A stretch of DNA of 52,524 nt, from assembly GCA_015654675.1 (NCBI GenBank), contig JAATGM010000003.1:1-52524 (forward strand), in the 5' to 3' direction. The notes below the pieces were generated by a model. That model did not search any database. It was not told where the DNA came from and was given only the letters and a program-made list of their open reading frames with translations. This stretch comes from Planctomycetota bacterium. GTDB taxonomy: Bacteria > Planctomycetota > Phycisphaerae > UBA1845 > UTPLA1. This document shows positions 37,344-46,677 of this stretch, one piece after another. The position numbers and the translations under genes were made by a program. Numbering within the stretch: the stretch's first letter is position 1; every line of letters begins with the position of its first letter.

Positions 37344-38729
37344 TCAGTCTCGCCCGGCCTTCCGGCGGCGACGAGTCGTGACCGGCTCCCGGTCGACCCC
37401 GCGCGGCTGTTCAGCATGCGCTGAACGCCACATTAAGCGTATCGGAATCTCCTGGAATGGCAAAGCCGCCTTCAGCCGGCTCGCCAGAAAGCGTCGATAG
37501 TCCTCGCGAACCAGCGCCGGATTGTTCACAAACAGCACGATCGTCGGCGGGCACACCGCCACCTGCGTCGCGTAGTAAATCTTGGGTGCCGCCCCGTGTT
37601 TGTTCGACGACGGCTGGTGCGCAGCCAGCGCCTCCTGGATCGCGCGGTTGAGCTGCCCGGTCGTCACCCGCGCCCGCGCCTGCTTGAACAGCGACTGCGC
37701 CAGATCAATCGTACTCTTGAGATTCCGCGTCTCGCTCGCCGTGGTAAACGCCAGCGGCGCGTTCGCCACCATCTGCAACGTCTTCGTGAGATACTCGGCG
37801 TAATCCTCCGAACTCGCCTTGCCCTTCGCCAGGTCCCACTTGTTGATCACGATCACCGTCGGCTTGGCCGCGTCGGCCAGCGCCCGCGCCAGCTTCTTGT
37901 CCACTTCGCTGATCTTCGCCGTCGCGTCGATCATCAGCAGTACAACATCCGCCCGCGCGATCGAGTCCTGCGCCCGCAGCACGCTGTAATAGTCGATCCC
38001 CTGCTTGTCGCGCTTCGCCTTCTTGCGGATGCCCGCCGTGTCGATCGCCATGAACGTCCGGCCGTCCATCTCGAACCGAACGTCGATTGCGTCGCGCGTC
38101 GTCCCTGGCACTTCGCTTACGATCACCCGCGGTGCTTGTGCCAGCCCGTTGATGAACGTGCTCTTCCCCACGTTCTGCCGCCCCACGATTGCCAGGCGCA
38201 TCACCGGGTCGTCCGGCCGCTCGTCGTCGTCTTCTCCGATCCGCTCGACAATCTCCGAAATCAACACGCGCGTATTTCGACTATGCAGCGCCGAAACGCA
38301 CCGCGCCTCGCCAAACCCCAGCCGCGTGAGCACCCCCGCGAGCCGGTCATGCGCCGTCATGTCCGCCTTGTTGGCGACGACGATCACCCGGTCATTCTTT
38401 CCGCGCAACAGGCCCGCCACCTCGCGATCCAGCGGTGTAATCTCTTCATGAACATCCACCACGAAAAGAATGAGCTTTGCGTCGCGGATCGCCAGCTTGA
38501 TCTGCTCTTGAATCTGTTTGGTAAGCTTGTCCTTGTCTTCGTGCCCCCAGCCGCCCGTGTCGATCAGCTCAAACCACGTCCCGTCATTCTCGATCACCGC
38601 CGAAACACGGTCGCGTGTCACCCCCGCGATCGGATCGACAATGCTGATCCGCCGCTGCGCCAGCGAATTGAGCAACGAACTCTTGCCCACATTCGGGCGG
38701 CCGACAATCGCCACAACAGGTAATGCCAT
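37344..38729 (-). CDS. der: GTPase Der (EngA), ribosome assembly
   Basis: 461 residues with the two tandem G domains unique to Der. The first has GRPNVGKSSLLNSL (residues 8-21), DTGGW and NKAD; the second has GRQNVGKSTFINGL, DTAGI and NKWD. The C-terminal KH-like domain has KIYYATQVAVCPPTIVLFVN. Der is an essential factor in 50S ribosome assembly. The end carries a basic tail (RRRRKAGRD). The stop is two bases from the next start, so the zinc-ribbon gene is its operon partner. Two small hairpins lie between it and the aldehyde dehydrogenase gene. Confidence 0.95.
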   Translation of the reverse strand: MALPVVAIVGRPNVGKSSLLNSLAQRRISIVDPIAGVTRDRVSAVIENDGTWFELIDTGGWGHEDKDKLTKQIQEQIKLAIRDAKLILFVVDVHEEITPLDREVAGLLRGKNDRVIVVANKADMTAHDRLAGVLTRLGFGEARCVSALHSRNTRVLISEIVERIGEDDDERPDDPVMRLAIVGRQNVGKSTFINGLAQAPRVIVSEVPGTTRDAIDVRFEMDGRTFMAIDTAGIRKKAKRDKQGIDYYSVLRAQDSIARADVVLLMIDATAKISEVDKKLARALADAAKPTVIVINKWDLAKGKASSEDYAEYLTKTLQMVANAPLAFTTASETRNLKSTIDLAQSLFKQARARVTTGQLNRAIQEALAAHQPSSNKHGAAPKIYYATQVAVCPPTIVLFVNNPALVREDYRRFLASRLKAALPFQEIPIRLMWRSAHAEQPRGVDREPVTTRRRRKAGRD

Positions 38730-38774
38730 GCACAGAGTGTATGAGACACGCTCATGCGTGGCGAGGCGGTCGCC

Positions 38775-40208
38775 TCAGTCGCGCATCACCAGCGTCTTCA
38801 ATTCGGTGTAATCCTCAATCGCGAACCGCACCCCCTCGCGCCCCGTCCCCGACTGCTTCACGCCCCCGTACGGCATGTTTTCCACCCGAAACGTCGGCAC
38901 GTCGTTGATGATCACGCCACCCACATCCAGCGTCTCGTACGCCTTCCACACTCGCCCGATGTCGCGCGTAAAAACCCCGGCCTGCAAGCCAAACGTCGTG
39001 TCGTTCGCCCGCCCCAGCGCCTCGTCAAACGTCTCATACGCCGCCAGCGTCACCACCGGCCCGAACACCTCGCAGCAATTCACCTTCGCCGCCGGCGGCG
39101 CGTTCTCAATGATGGTCGGCTCGTAAATCGCCCCGCGCCGCACCCCGCCGCTTAACACCCGCGCCCCGGCCGCCTTCGCCTCGCCCACCCACGCCTCCAC
39201 CCGCCGCGCGTCGTCCTCGCAAATCATCGGCCCGACATCCGTTTCGGCCAGCCCAGTGTCGCCCACCTTCAGCGCAGCCGTCGCCGCCACCAGCAACCGC
39301 CGAAACTCGTCGTAAACCGTCCGTTCAACGAAAATCCGCTGCACACTGATGCAGCTCTGCCCCGCCTGCGCAAACCCGCCCACCGCGCATCGCTTCGCCG
39401 CCTCGGCCAGGTCCGCGTCGCCATGCACAATCGCCGCCGCATTTCCGCCCAGCTCCAGCACCACCCGCTTCCGCCCGGCCTTCGCCCGCAGCTTCCAGCC
39501 CACCTCAGCCGACCCCGTGAAGCTCAGCACCGCCACGCGCTCGTCCGTCGCCAGCCGCTCCGCGTCCGCCGCCCGGCTCGGCAAAATCGAAAACGCCGCC
39601 TTCGGCCACGCCCCCGCCGCGATCACCTCGCCCAGCAAAAGCGCCGACAACGGCGTCGTCGAAGCCGGCTTCACGATAAACGGACACCCCGCCGCAATCG
39701 CCGGCGCGACTTTGTGCGCCACCAGATTCAGCGGAAAGTTAAACGGCGTAATGCACCCGACCGCGCCCAGCGGAAACCGCCGCCACACCGCCCGATACCC
39801 GCGCCCGCGCGCCGTCTGATCCAGCGCCCGATACTCCCCCGTCGCCTCGGCCGTCCGCCGCGCCGCCTCCAGAAACGTATCAATCGTCCGCCCTACCTCC
39901 ACCTCGGCATACTTCCGCGGCTTGCCACCTTCGCCAATCAACGCCGCAACAAACTCCCCGCGCCGCGCCGCAATCCCATCTGCGATCGCCCGAAGAATCT
40001 GCTCGCGATCATTCGCCGCCAGGCCGCGCGTCGCCGCAAACGCCCCCGCCGCCGCCCCAATCGCCGCGTCGATCTCGCCTGCCCCGGCCAGCGACACCGA
40101 CGCCATCGCAGCCCCGCTCTGCTTGTTCAGAACATCCAGCCGCGCCCCGCCCTCAACCCGCTTGCCGGCCAGCCAGTAGCCCATCGTCGCATTTGCCATA
40201 CGCGCCAT
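38775..40208 (-). CDS. NAD(P)-dependent aldehyde dehydrogenase
   Basis: 477 residues. The ALDH fold is clear: CITPFNFPLNLVAHKVAP (Asn157), FTGSAEVGWKL, LELGGNAAA (Glu252) and QAGQSCISVQR with the catalytic Cys286. ALDHs oxidise aldehydes to acids using NAD(P). The QSC-type active site and the length resemble lactaldehyde, succinate-semialdehyde or non-phosphorylating glyceraldehyde-3-phosphate dehydrogenases; the substrate cannot be decided. The start at 40208 has an alternative ATG at 40199. A gap of 45 bases with two small hairpins separates it from der, so they may or may not share a transcript. Confidence 0.9.
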   Translation of the reverse strand: MARMANATMGYWLAGKRVEGGARLDVLNKQSGAAMASVSLAGAGEIDAAIGAAAGAFAATRGLAANDREQILRAIADGIAARRGEFVAALIGEGGKPRKYAEVEVGRTIDTFLEAARRTAEATGEYRALDQTARGRGYRAVWRRFPLGAVGCITPFNFPLNLVAHKVAPAIAAGCPFIVKPASTTPLSALLLGEVIAAGAWPKAAFSILPSRAADAERLATDERVAVLSFTGSAEVGWKLRAKAGRKRVVLELGGNAAAIVHGDADLAEAAKRCAVGGFAQAGQSCISVQRIFVERTVYDEFRRLLVAATAALKVGDTGLAETDVGPMICEDDARRVEAWVGEAKAAGARVLSGGVRRGAIYEPTIIENAPPAAKVNCCEVFGPVVTLAAYETFDEALGRANDTTFGLQAGVFTRDIGRVWKAYETLDVGGVIINDVPTFRVENMPYGGVKQSGTGREGVRFAIEDYTELKTLVMRD

Positions 40209-40350
40209 TACACACAGCCGCCGCCCACGCCGCCATTGCCGCCGCTCTTATCGGAAACGCCCCCTCAACACCGGCCCCAACCTGAACCCCGCGCCCGTTC
40301 GGCCCGATAGATCACGAAAGGTGCCACAAGCTCTCCGCGGAGGACCCGAA

Positions 40351-41280
40351 ATGAACTGCGACACCCTCGAAGCCATCCGCCGCTCCGCCGCCATCCCGTC
40401 CATGCCCATCGTCGCTACGCGCTGCTTCGAAATGACGCAGGACCCCAACTGCCATTACGACAAGCTCAACGACCTCCTCGCCACCGACCCCGGCATCGCC
40501 GCCGAAGTCCTCCGCCTCTCGAACTCGCCCCTCTTCGGCGTCATGCGCCGCATTACCTCGCTCAAACAAGCCATCGGTCTGCTCGGCCTCAAGCGCCTTC
40601 GCGACCTCGTCCTGACTCGCTACCTCATCCAGCGCCTCGACGAACACCGCAACGACCTCATCGACATCAGCTACTTCTGGCGCCGCTCGCTCACCACCGC
40701 CGTCGTCGCCGGCCGCCTCGCCGAGCCGCTCCTCCCCGCGCAGCGCGACGAGTGCTTCATGGCCGGCTTGCTGGCCGACGTCGGCGTCCCGGTCCTCGCC
40801 CGCGCACTGCCCTCGGTCTACGCCCCAATCGCCGCGGCCTACAAGCCGCAGGGTGGCGACGACTGGCGCTCCGCCGAACACGTAGCCCTCAAAGTTTCGC
40901 ACGCCGTAGTCTCAGCGCTCGTGCTCGAAGAATGGCGCCTCCCCGAATCGCTGGTCTCGGCAGTGTGCCTGCATCACACCCCCATCGCCGACCTCCCCAG
41001 CGACGCCGCCGGCCGCGACCAGGCCCCGGTCGTCTCAGTCGCCTCGGAGATAGCAAGAATCCTCTGCGACGCCGGCCAACCCGCCACCGCAGCTCAACAA
41101 TGCGTAACAGCAATGGAGTCCGCGCAGTTGGATTGCGGCGTCCTAACCCCAGTCCTCCCGCTGGTAGAAAGCGACGTAGAATCGCTCGCGAGCATGCTAC
41201 GAGTAGACGTAATCCCCAACCGAATCTTCAAGCTGATAGCAGAACAGATCGCCGCCAATCTGACGCTCGCGACTGCCTGA
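40351..41280 (+). CDS. HDOD-domain protein
   Basis: 309 residues. The ATG at 40351 has GGAGG a few bases upstream. The HDOD domain shows IPSMPIVATRCFEM, the block LLATDPGIAAEVLRLSNSPL, then ITSLKQAIGLLGLKRLRDLV and the middle FMAGLLADVGVPVLA. HDOD proteins are HD-like but usually lack metal-binding pairs and act in signalling, often with c-di-GMP or motility control. No second signalling domain is attached. It is divergent from the aldehyde dehydrogenase and convergent with the subtilase gene. Confidence 0.85.
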   Translation: MNCDTLEAIRRSAAIPSMPIVATRCFEMTQDPNCHYDKLNDLLATDPGIAAEVLRLSNSPLFGVMRRITSLKQAIGLLGLKRLRDLVLTRYLIQRLDEHRNDLIDISYFWRRSLTTAVVAGRLAEPLLPAQRDECFMAGLLADVGVPVLARALPSVYAPIAAAYKPQGGDDWRSAEHVALKVSHAVVSALVLEEWRLPESLVSAVCLHHTPIADLPSDAAGRDQAPVVSVASEIARILCDAGQPATAAQQCVTAMESAQLDCGVLTPVLPLVESDVESLASMLRVDVIPNRIFKLIAEQIAANLTLATA

Positions 41281-41313
41281 TTCCGGTTTGGCGTTCTTCT
41301 CGCGGCGTTGCCC

Positions 41314-44178
41314 CTACGGCTTCACCACCACCGGAACCTCCACCGCCGTCGCCCCATCCGCCTTCGCCGACGCCCGCACATACCCGACGTACTTCATCCC
41401 ATCCCCCGTCTTCGGCATCCGCCCGGCCGCCTTGAACTCCACCGGCGTCGGCACGCCCGGATACAGCGTGCAATCCGCCGAGTCCCCATGCGTCGCATCA
41501 ATCCCGATCGGCTTGGCCCACAGATAGTCGATCGTCACGGCCACGTCGGCCTTTTGCTCGCTGTCCGGATAAGTAAACGCCGCCCGAATCTCCAGCTCGC
41601 ACGTCGCCGCTCCGCCCGGATTCGTCGCCTCCCCGCGGAAGTGCCGGTCCGACATCCCCTCCTTCATCAGCGACTTGCCCGCTGAATCCAGCACGTTCAC
41701 CGCCACATCCGTGAACATCGCATACTCGCTCTCGCTCATGTCAAACCGGATTCGCGCCGCCCGCACGCCCGCGTCAAACTTCAGCGACACCTTGCCCGTA
41801 TCCGCGTCCGGCGTCAGCTTCACCTTCGCCGTCTTGCGCAGCCCCTCCACCGCCCCAGACAGCGTCACCGGCAGCGGCGCATCAAACACATTCGTCAGCG
41901 TCACCGACCCCGACGGCCCCTTGCCCGCACCCTCGCTCCACGCAGTCACTTCCGCCGGCGAAGCCACAACCCCGTCGAACCACGCCGCCAACTCGAAATA
42001 CGACTCCTCGTCCGGCCGCCGGCTGGTGACGTCCACCTCCCACACGCCCGGCTCCAGCTCATTCGTGACCTCATACGCCGCCTTCATCTTGCCGGCCTGC
42101 GGATCAATCGTCATCGACCGAGTGCGAATCACGTTGCCATTGGGCCGAAACACCCCGCGCACGCCGGCCGTGCTCTTCCGTCCGTCAATTCCGCGCAGTT
42201 CGAGGTGCATCGCGGTTGCCCCCGTCGGCACCGCCAGGAAGTATCGCTGTGGCACCCATCCCAGGACCTTCTGGTCCTTCAGTTCGACGCGATATCGCTC
42301 CGCACCGCCCGCCCGCAACGGAACAATGATCGTATTCCAGAGCCGCTGCGCAACCGTCTCGCCGTCAAGCAGCTCGATGGCCGCAAAATGCAGCCCCGGA
42401 TCGCTCACACCCTTCGCGTCATAACTCACGCGAACATCGGCCCCTTGCTCGGCCCGGAAATAAATCTGCGTCTGCTCGGCCTTGCACCAGTCGGCCGTCG
42501 ACCGCACGCCGAACCGCTTCGTGAACGACCGCCGTACCTCGGCGTCCGCCGTCGGCGCAAACACCGGCTTGATCGTAAACGTCTGCGGCCGATCGGTCGG
42601 TAAGTACGTGCTGCGCCAATAAGCCGCCGGACCCTTGCCGCTCGCCACCATCGGGCTCTCGGTCTCGACCCTGTAATCAAAGATCGGATCCTTCGCCCCG
42701 TCGCGAACGATGCCGCGCAGCGATTCAGCCGCCTTGAGCATGTCAGGAATGCCCGCGCCGTAATCCAACGGCGTGAACCCATCAACCGGCCGCGCGCTCC
42801 GCTGCAGCGCCGCCTTTACCCAGCTCGACCGCACGGCCGTCGCTGCGCCGATTTCGGCCCGCGCGTCGCACACCAGCCGCGCCGCCATGCCCGCCGCGTA
42901 AGGCGATGCCATACTCGTCCCCGAAAAGAAATCCCCTTCGCGATTCCAAGTCGTAACAGTCGACACCGACCACCCCGGCGTCGCAATATCCGGCTTGGCC
43001 AGTTCTCCGCCGCGCGAGCTGAACGTCGTCACCACCGGCCCGGGAATGTTGATCCCCCAGACGTCTCTCGCCGTGTCGGCCGCCATCAGCGCCGCCGCCG
43101 AAATCACCGCGTAAGCCGCTGCCGGCGTGCCGATGCTCGACAGCCCCGAACCATTGTTGCCCGCCGACGTGCACACCGTCAGGTTCGGATTCTCGCGCAG
43201 CAGCTTGTCGAGAAACGTATCGACGTCCGAACTCGCCTCGCGCTCCGAAGCAATGCCAAAGCTCAAATTACACACCACCGGAACGTTGTGCTCGCGCGCA
43301 TACCGGGCCGCGTACTCAAACGCCCGCTTCTTCGCCCCGGTCGTCGTCGCCCCGCCCGACAACGCCCCGTGCCCGATCTTCAAACTGATCACCTTCGCCC
43401 CCGGCGCAATCCCGTTGAACCCCTCCTGCCCGTTGATCTTCCAGCCCGCCGCAATACCGGCCACATGCGTCCCGTGCCCGCCATCGTCGAAGTGCAAGCT
43501 CACCTTGCGCTGCCGCGGCAACACATTCACCGACACCGGCAACTGCGGAATCTGCTTCTCCTTCGCCGGCCGCGGAAACAGCAAATGCTCCTGCGCCACG
43601 TGATAGTTCCGCAGCGGCTTCACCTTCGACCAGTCGCGCTCGCCGGCCGCATCGATGAAAACCAGCGCCTCGTCTTCACCGCCGCCCGCCGGCACAACCA
43701 CCAGCATCGCGAACTCGTCATCCTTCTTGCCGTTGTCGTTCACATCCGGTACCGAAGTATTCGCAAACGCCTTCTCGCGAATCATCCCCGTCCAGAGCGC
43801 CGCATCCTTGGGCCGCGCGCTGGCCGGCGGCGGCGTGTACTCCTGCGCCGCCCCATCCTTGTCATAGAGAATGACCTTGTCCCCCGCCGCATTGAGATTC
43901 GCCGGCGAGAGCGTGATCTCCCCCTCGCCCGTGAAGTCCTGCACGTCGATCACCTTTGGCGAGCCGTCCGGCATCTTGTTCAGCCCGGGCACCGCCACAT
44001 CCACGCCCGTATCGATCACCGCGATGACGACGCCGCGCCCGTCGCGATCCGGATACTTCTTGGCGTAGGCGTCCACGCCGCAGGTCGATTGCGAAAGCTG
44101 CGTCCACGGCTGCGTCGTCTGCCCCGAAACCAGCGCGCAACACGACACGAGAATCCCGACACAAACGAAACGACGCAT
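41314..44178 (-). CDS. Secreted subtilisin-like protease, tripeptidyl-peptidase II type
   Basis: 954 residues with a signal peptide (RRFVCVGILVSCCALVSG). S8 family triad: Asp56 in VIAVIDTGVDV, His238 in DDGGHGTHVAG and Ser422 in GTSMASPYAAG. The insert of about 180 residues between Asp and His, and the long beta-rich C-terminal half, are features of tripeptidyl-peptidase II rather than of simple subtilisins. TPP II removes tripeptides in eukaryotes; bacterial homologues are poorly studied and often secreted. The start at 44178 gives the signal peptide; longer frames do not. It is divergent from the small gene at 44254. Confidence 0.88.
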   Translation of the reverse strand: MRRFVCVGILVSCCALVSGQTTQPWTQLSQSTCGVDAYAKKYPDRDGRGVVIAVIDTGVDVAVPGLNKMPDGSPKVIDVQDFTGEGEITLSPANLNAAGDKVILYDKDGAAQEYTPPPASARPKDAALWTGMIREKAFANTSVPDVNDNGKKDDEFAMLVVVPAGGGEDEALVFIDAAGERDWSKVKPLRNYHVAQEHLLFPRPAKEKQIPQLPVSVNVLPRQRKVSLHFDDGGHGTHVAGIAAGWKINGQEGFNGIAPGAKVISLKIGHGALSGGATTTGAKKRAFEYAARYAREHNVPVVCNLSFGIASEREASSDVDTFLDKLLRENPNLTVCTSAGNNGSGLSSIGTPAAAYAVISAAALMAADTARDVWGINIPGPVVTTFSSRGGELAKPDIATPGWSVSTVTTWNREGDFFSGTSMASPYAAGMAARLVCDARAEIGAATAVRSSWVKAALQRSARPVDGFTPLDYGAGIPDMLKAAESLRGIVRDGAKDPIFDYRVETESPMVASGKGPAAYWRSTYLPTDRPQTFTIKPVFAPTADAEVRRSFTKRFGVRSTADWCKAEQTQIYFRAEQGADVRVSYDAKGVSDPGLHFAAIELLDGETVAQRLWNTIIVPLRAGGAERYRVELKDQKVLGWVPQRYFLAVPTGATAMHLELRGIDGRKSTAGVRGVFRPNGNVIRTRSMTIDPQAGKMKAAYEVTNELEPGVWEVDVTSRRPDEESYFELAAWFDGVVASPAEVTAWSEGAGKGPSGSVTLTNVFDAPLPVTLSGAVEGLRKTAKVKLTPDADTGKVSLKFDAGVRAARIRFDMSESEYAMFTDVAVNVLDSAGKSLMKEGMSDRHFRGEATNPGGAATCELEIRAAFTYPDSEQKADVAVTIDYLWAKPIGIDATHGDSADCTLYPGVPTPVEFKAAGRMPKTGDGMKYVGYVRASAKADGATAVEVPVVVKP

Positions 44179-44221
44179 GCGGCGTACTCCGACTAGGTTC
44201 GACGACTCACCCGCCATTCTT

Positions 44222-44227
44222 TATAAC
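44222..44227 (+). promoter_or_regulatory. Candidate -10 box upstream of the small gene at 44254
   Basis: TATAAC lies 26 bases before the ATG at 44254. A possible -35 TTCGAC (44198-44203) is 18 bases upstream and matches weakly. Confidence 0.3.
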
Positions 44228-44253
44228 GGCCCGAATCCAGCGAGGAAACGCCC

Positions 44254-44508
44254 ATGTCCGTCTTCAAAGAACGCGCCGTATTGCTCGACGATATGCAATT
44301 CAAGTTTGGCCCCACCCTCGGCCGGGTGGCCGCCGCCGTCGACATCCTCAGCGATGCCCAGATTGCCATCGGAACCCATGCGGCCTACTGCAAGCGCCCC
44401 AGCAACCCGACCCTCCCCACCCGCGATATCGAGGACGTGATGCTGCTCCTCTCGCACGTCAAGGAGCTTCTACAGGACCTGCGGCTGAAATTGCAGACCC
44501 CGCCCTGA
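44254..44508 (+). CDS. Small hypothetical protein
   Basis: 84 residues with GAGGAAA before the ATG. It reads like two to three helices (GPTLGRVAAAVDILSDAQIA, then IEDVMLLLSHVKELLQDLRL). There is no signal peptide or membrane segment. I do not recognise the family. Good codon use, the ribosome binding site and its own -10 box support a real gene. The next gene starts 30 bases later on the same strand. Confidence 0.6.
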   Translation: MSVFKERAVLLDDMQFKFGPTLGRVAAAVDILSDAQIAIGTHAAYCKRPSNPTLPTRDIEDVMLLLSHVKELLQDLRLKLQTPP

Positions 44509-44538
44509 ACGCCGCGAATGATCGGATAAGATATTGAT

Positions 44539-44865
44539 GTGAGAATGGAGCGCGGGCACAAGGCGATCTCGCTGCTGGTGCTGTGGCTTGCCACGATCGG
44601 CCTGTTTCTCGTCGGCGTGGTGTTCGGCGGTCAATGGTTCGCAGTCATTTGCGTCGTCCTCTTGATCGCGCTGGGCGTCGCCTGCCTTGCGATCATGGTC
44701 ATACCCCTGCCCCCCGAGTATCCACCCGGGTTTTGCAAGGCATGCGGCTACGATCTCACCGGAAATCAGTCCGGCCGCTGTTCCGAGTGCGGCACGCCGG
44801 CCGCGCTGACGCTATCTGCTCCTCACCCCAATCCGAGTTCCAATCAACATGCCCCAGCTTCCTGA
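44539..44865 (+). CDS. Small membrane protein with a planctomycete-type zinc ribbon
   Basis: 108 residues from a GTG at 44539, with an ATG at 44545 as the alternative; neither has a strong Shine-Dalgarno sequence. Two membrane segments (AISLLVLWLATIGLFLVGVV, then WFAVICVVLLIALGVACLAI) are followed by a zinc ribbon FCKACGYDLTGNQSGRCSEC. This CGYDLTGN signature recurs on many small membrane proteins of Planctomycetota and is the best lineage marker here. Its end overlaps the next start by 17 bases, so the two are likely cotranscribed. Confidence 0.7.
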   Translation: MRMERGHKAISLLVLWLATIGLFLVGVVFGGQWFAVICVVLLIALGVACLAIMVIPLPPEYPPGFCKACGYDLTGNQSGRCSECGTPAALTLSAPHPNPSSNQHAPAS

Positions 44866-45727
44866 CCTCCGCATCGAATCGCCTGCCGACCACCGCGACT
44901 CACTCATCCTCGCGCTGCAAGCCGCATTGCGCTGGCACGGCGCCGATGTCCCCTACGAATCGCTCGCCGCGCTCACCGGAGTCGCCGCCATGTTCGCCGC
45001 AACCGACCGCGAACAATGTCCGTTGCGCTGGCAGGACGACGGCCGCGACGCCTTCCTGGTAGACGCAGCCGAGCTGGTCGGCCTCTCCATCCGCGACCTG
45101 CATCCGCCCGAGACCGCCCCGCTTCCGATCACCCCGCCCGAATTCGAACTCCACTGGCGCGACAGCTACGTCCCGCTCGTCGAGGCCTCGCTCGCCCACA
45201 ATCAACCCGTCCTCGCCTGGATGGGCTGGCCCGCCCCGAATGAATCGCAATGGGGCATCATCACGACGCTCGACGCCCGCACGCGTCAGTGCGGCGGCGT
45301 CATCGCTGGCGTTGATCGGCCCGTGACGCTCGAACGCGCTGCCGTGCAGGCCTATGTCGTACAGGACTACACGCGGCCAGACGCGCCCGAATCCGCGATT
45401 CGCGCGGCAACAGTGGCCAACTCACGAGCGGTCCTAAGCAGCGAGTTGCCGCCCAAGTTCGGCGTGATCACTGGCCCCCAGGCCGTGCGGCGAATTTCCA
45501 CGCTCCGCGGTTCGTGCGAAATCCATCGCCGACCGATTTCCGAGTGTGTCTCCGCCGCCCTTCAGGTCCGCGCCGCCCGTCGCCGGGCCCTCGCCGAAGG
45601 GCTCAAGCGTGTCGGCCTCGCCGACGTCGCCCGTATCGCAGCCGAAGCCGCCGCGGCCCGCACGACCGACGAAGCCATCGCGTCAGAGGAGCGCCTCGCA
45701 GCCGCCCTCAACCGGACCGTCGCATGA
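44849..45727 (+). CDS. Hypothetical soluble protein coupled to the epimerase gene
   Basis: 292 residues. No signal peptide or membrane segment. The first 170 residues (SLILALQAALRWHGADVPYE, then PVLAWMGWP and QWGIITTLDA) have a weak look of the BtrH N-terminal / C39-peptidase-like fold but lack its nucleophile Cys. The C-terminal 100 residues are helical and basic (RAARRRALAEGLKRVGLADV). I do not recognise the family. Its stop overlaps the ATG of the hydroxyproline epimerase (ATGA), which points to a related function, but none can be named. Confidence 0.65.
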   Translation: MPQLPDLRIESPADHRDSLILALQAALRWHGADVPYESLAALTGVAAMFAATDREQCPLRWQDDGRDAFLVDAAELVGLSIRDLHPPETAPLPITPPEFELHWRDSYVPLVEASLAHNQPVLAWMGWPAPNESQWGIITTLDARTRQCGGVIAGVDRPVTLERAAVQAYVVQDYTRPDAPESAIRAATVANSRAVLSSELPPKFGVITGPQAVRRISTLRGSCEIHRRPISECVSAALQVRAARRRALAEGLKRVGLADVARIAAEAAAARTTDEAIASEERLAAALNRTVA

Positions 45728-46677
45728 GCGCGACACCCCTCCCCGCGCGAATCCGCGTCATCGACTCCCACACCGGCGGCGAACCGACCCGCGTCGCTCT
45801 CGATCTCGACCTCCCGCTTGGCGATGGCGACCTATCCGCCCGCCGCGACTCGCTCCGCACGAACCACGATTGGCTCCGCCGCGCCCTCTGCACCGAGCCG
45901 CGCGGCTCGGACACCGTCGTCGGCGCCCTGCTCTGCAAACCCACCGCCCCAACCTCCGCCGCCGGCGTCATTTTTTTCAACAACGTCGGCTACCTCTCCA
46001 TGTGCGGCCACGGCATGATCGGCCTGGCCGCCACGCTCGCTCACCTCGGCCGACTCTCAGCCGGTTCGCACCGCATCGAGACGCCTGCGGGTGTGGTCCA
46101 GGTCGAACTGCTGGGCGACGGATCCGTCAGCATCGAAAACATTCGCAGCTATCGAGCGCGGAGCGGCGTCGAAGTTTCAATCCCGGACTTCGGCATCGTG
46201 CGCGGCGACGTCGCCTGGGGCGGCAACTGGTTCTTCCTCCCCGAGCGCTCGCCCATCCCGCTCGAACCCGCCAACATCCCCAAACTCACCGATTTCTGCT
46301 GGCAAGTCCGCCGCGCGCTTTCAGCCGCCGGCATCACTGGCGAGCACTCCGCCGAGATCGATCACATCGAGCTGACCGGCCCACCCTCCTCCTCAAACGC
46401 CGACGCAAAAAACTTCGTCCTCTGCCCCGGCGGCGCCTACGACCGCTCCCCCTGCGGCACCGGCACCAGCGCCAAGCTCGCCTGCCTCGCCGCCGACGGC
46501 CGCCTCACCGAGGGCAAGCTTTGGCGACAGGAATCCATCATCGGCAGCATCTTCACCGCCTCCTATCGCCGCGCGGCGGATGGCATCATCCCCACCATCA
46601 CCGGCCGCGCCTTCGTCAACGCCGAATCGACCATCATCATCGATCCGCGCGACCCCTTCGCGACCGGCATTCAATGA
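45724..46677 (+). CDS. 4-hydroxyproline 2-epimerase (proline racemase family)
   Basis: 317 residues. The family converts trans-4-hydroxy-L-proline to cis-4-hydroxy-D-proline through two active-site cysteines. Both are present: Cys94 in MCGHGMIG and Cys244 in SPCGTGTSAKL. Having both argues against the related 3-hydroxyproline dehydratases, where one is Thr or Ser. The start at 45724 overlaps the upstream stop by four bases. Collagen or cell-wall hydroxyproline use is a reasonable inference but no other pathway gene is nearby. The 3' end overlaps dnaE2, on the other strand, by seven bases. Confidence 0.88.
   Translation: MSATPLPARIRVIDSHTGGEPTRVALDLDLPLGDGDLSARRDSLRTNHDWLRRALCTEPRGSDTVVGALLCKPTAPTSAAGVIFFNNVGYLSMCGHGMIGLAATLAHLGRLSAGSHRIETPAGVVQVELLGDGSVSIENIRSYRARSGVEVSIPDFGIVRGDVAWGGNWFFLPERSPIPLEPANIPKLTDFCWQVRRALSAAGITGEHSAEIDHIELTGPPSSSNADAKNFVLCPGGAYDRSPCGTGTSAKLACLAADGRLTEGKLWRQESIIGSIFTASYRRAADGIIPTITGRAFVNAESTIIIDPRDPFATGIQ

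Noticed and set aside
38747-38776. Terminator between the aldehyde dehydrogenase and der
   Set aside because: Two short hairpins of five pairs each, one overlapping the stop codon, and no T-tract; not enough for a terminator call.
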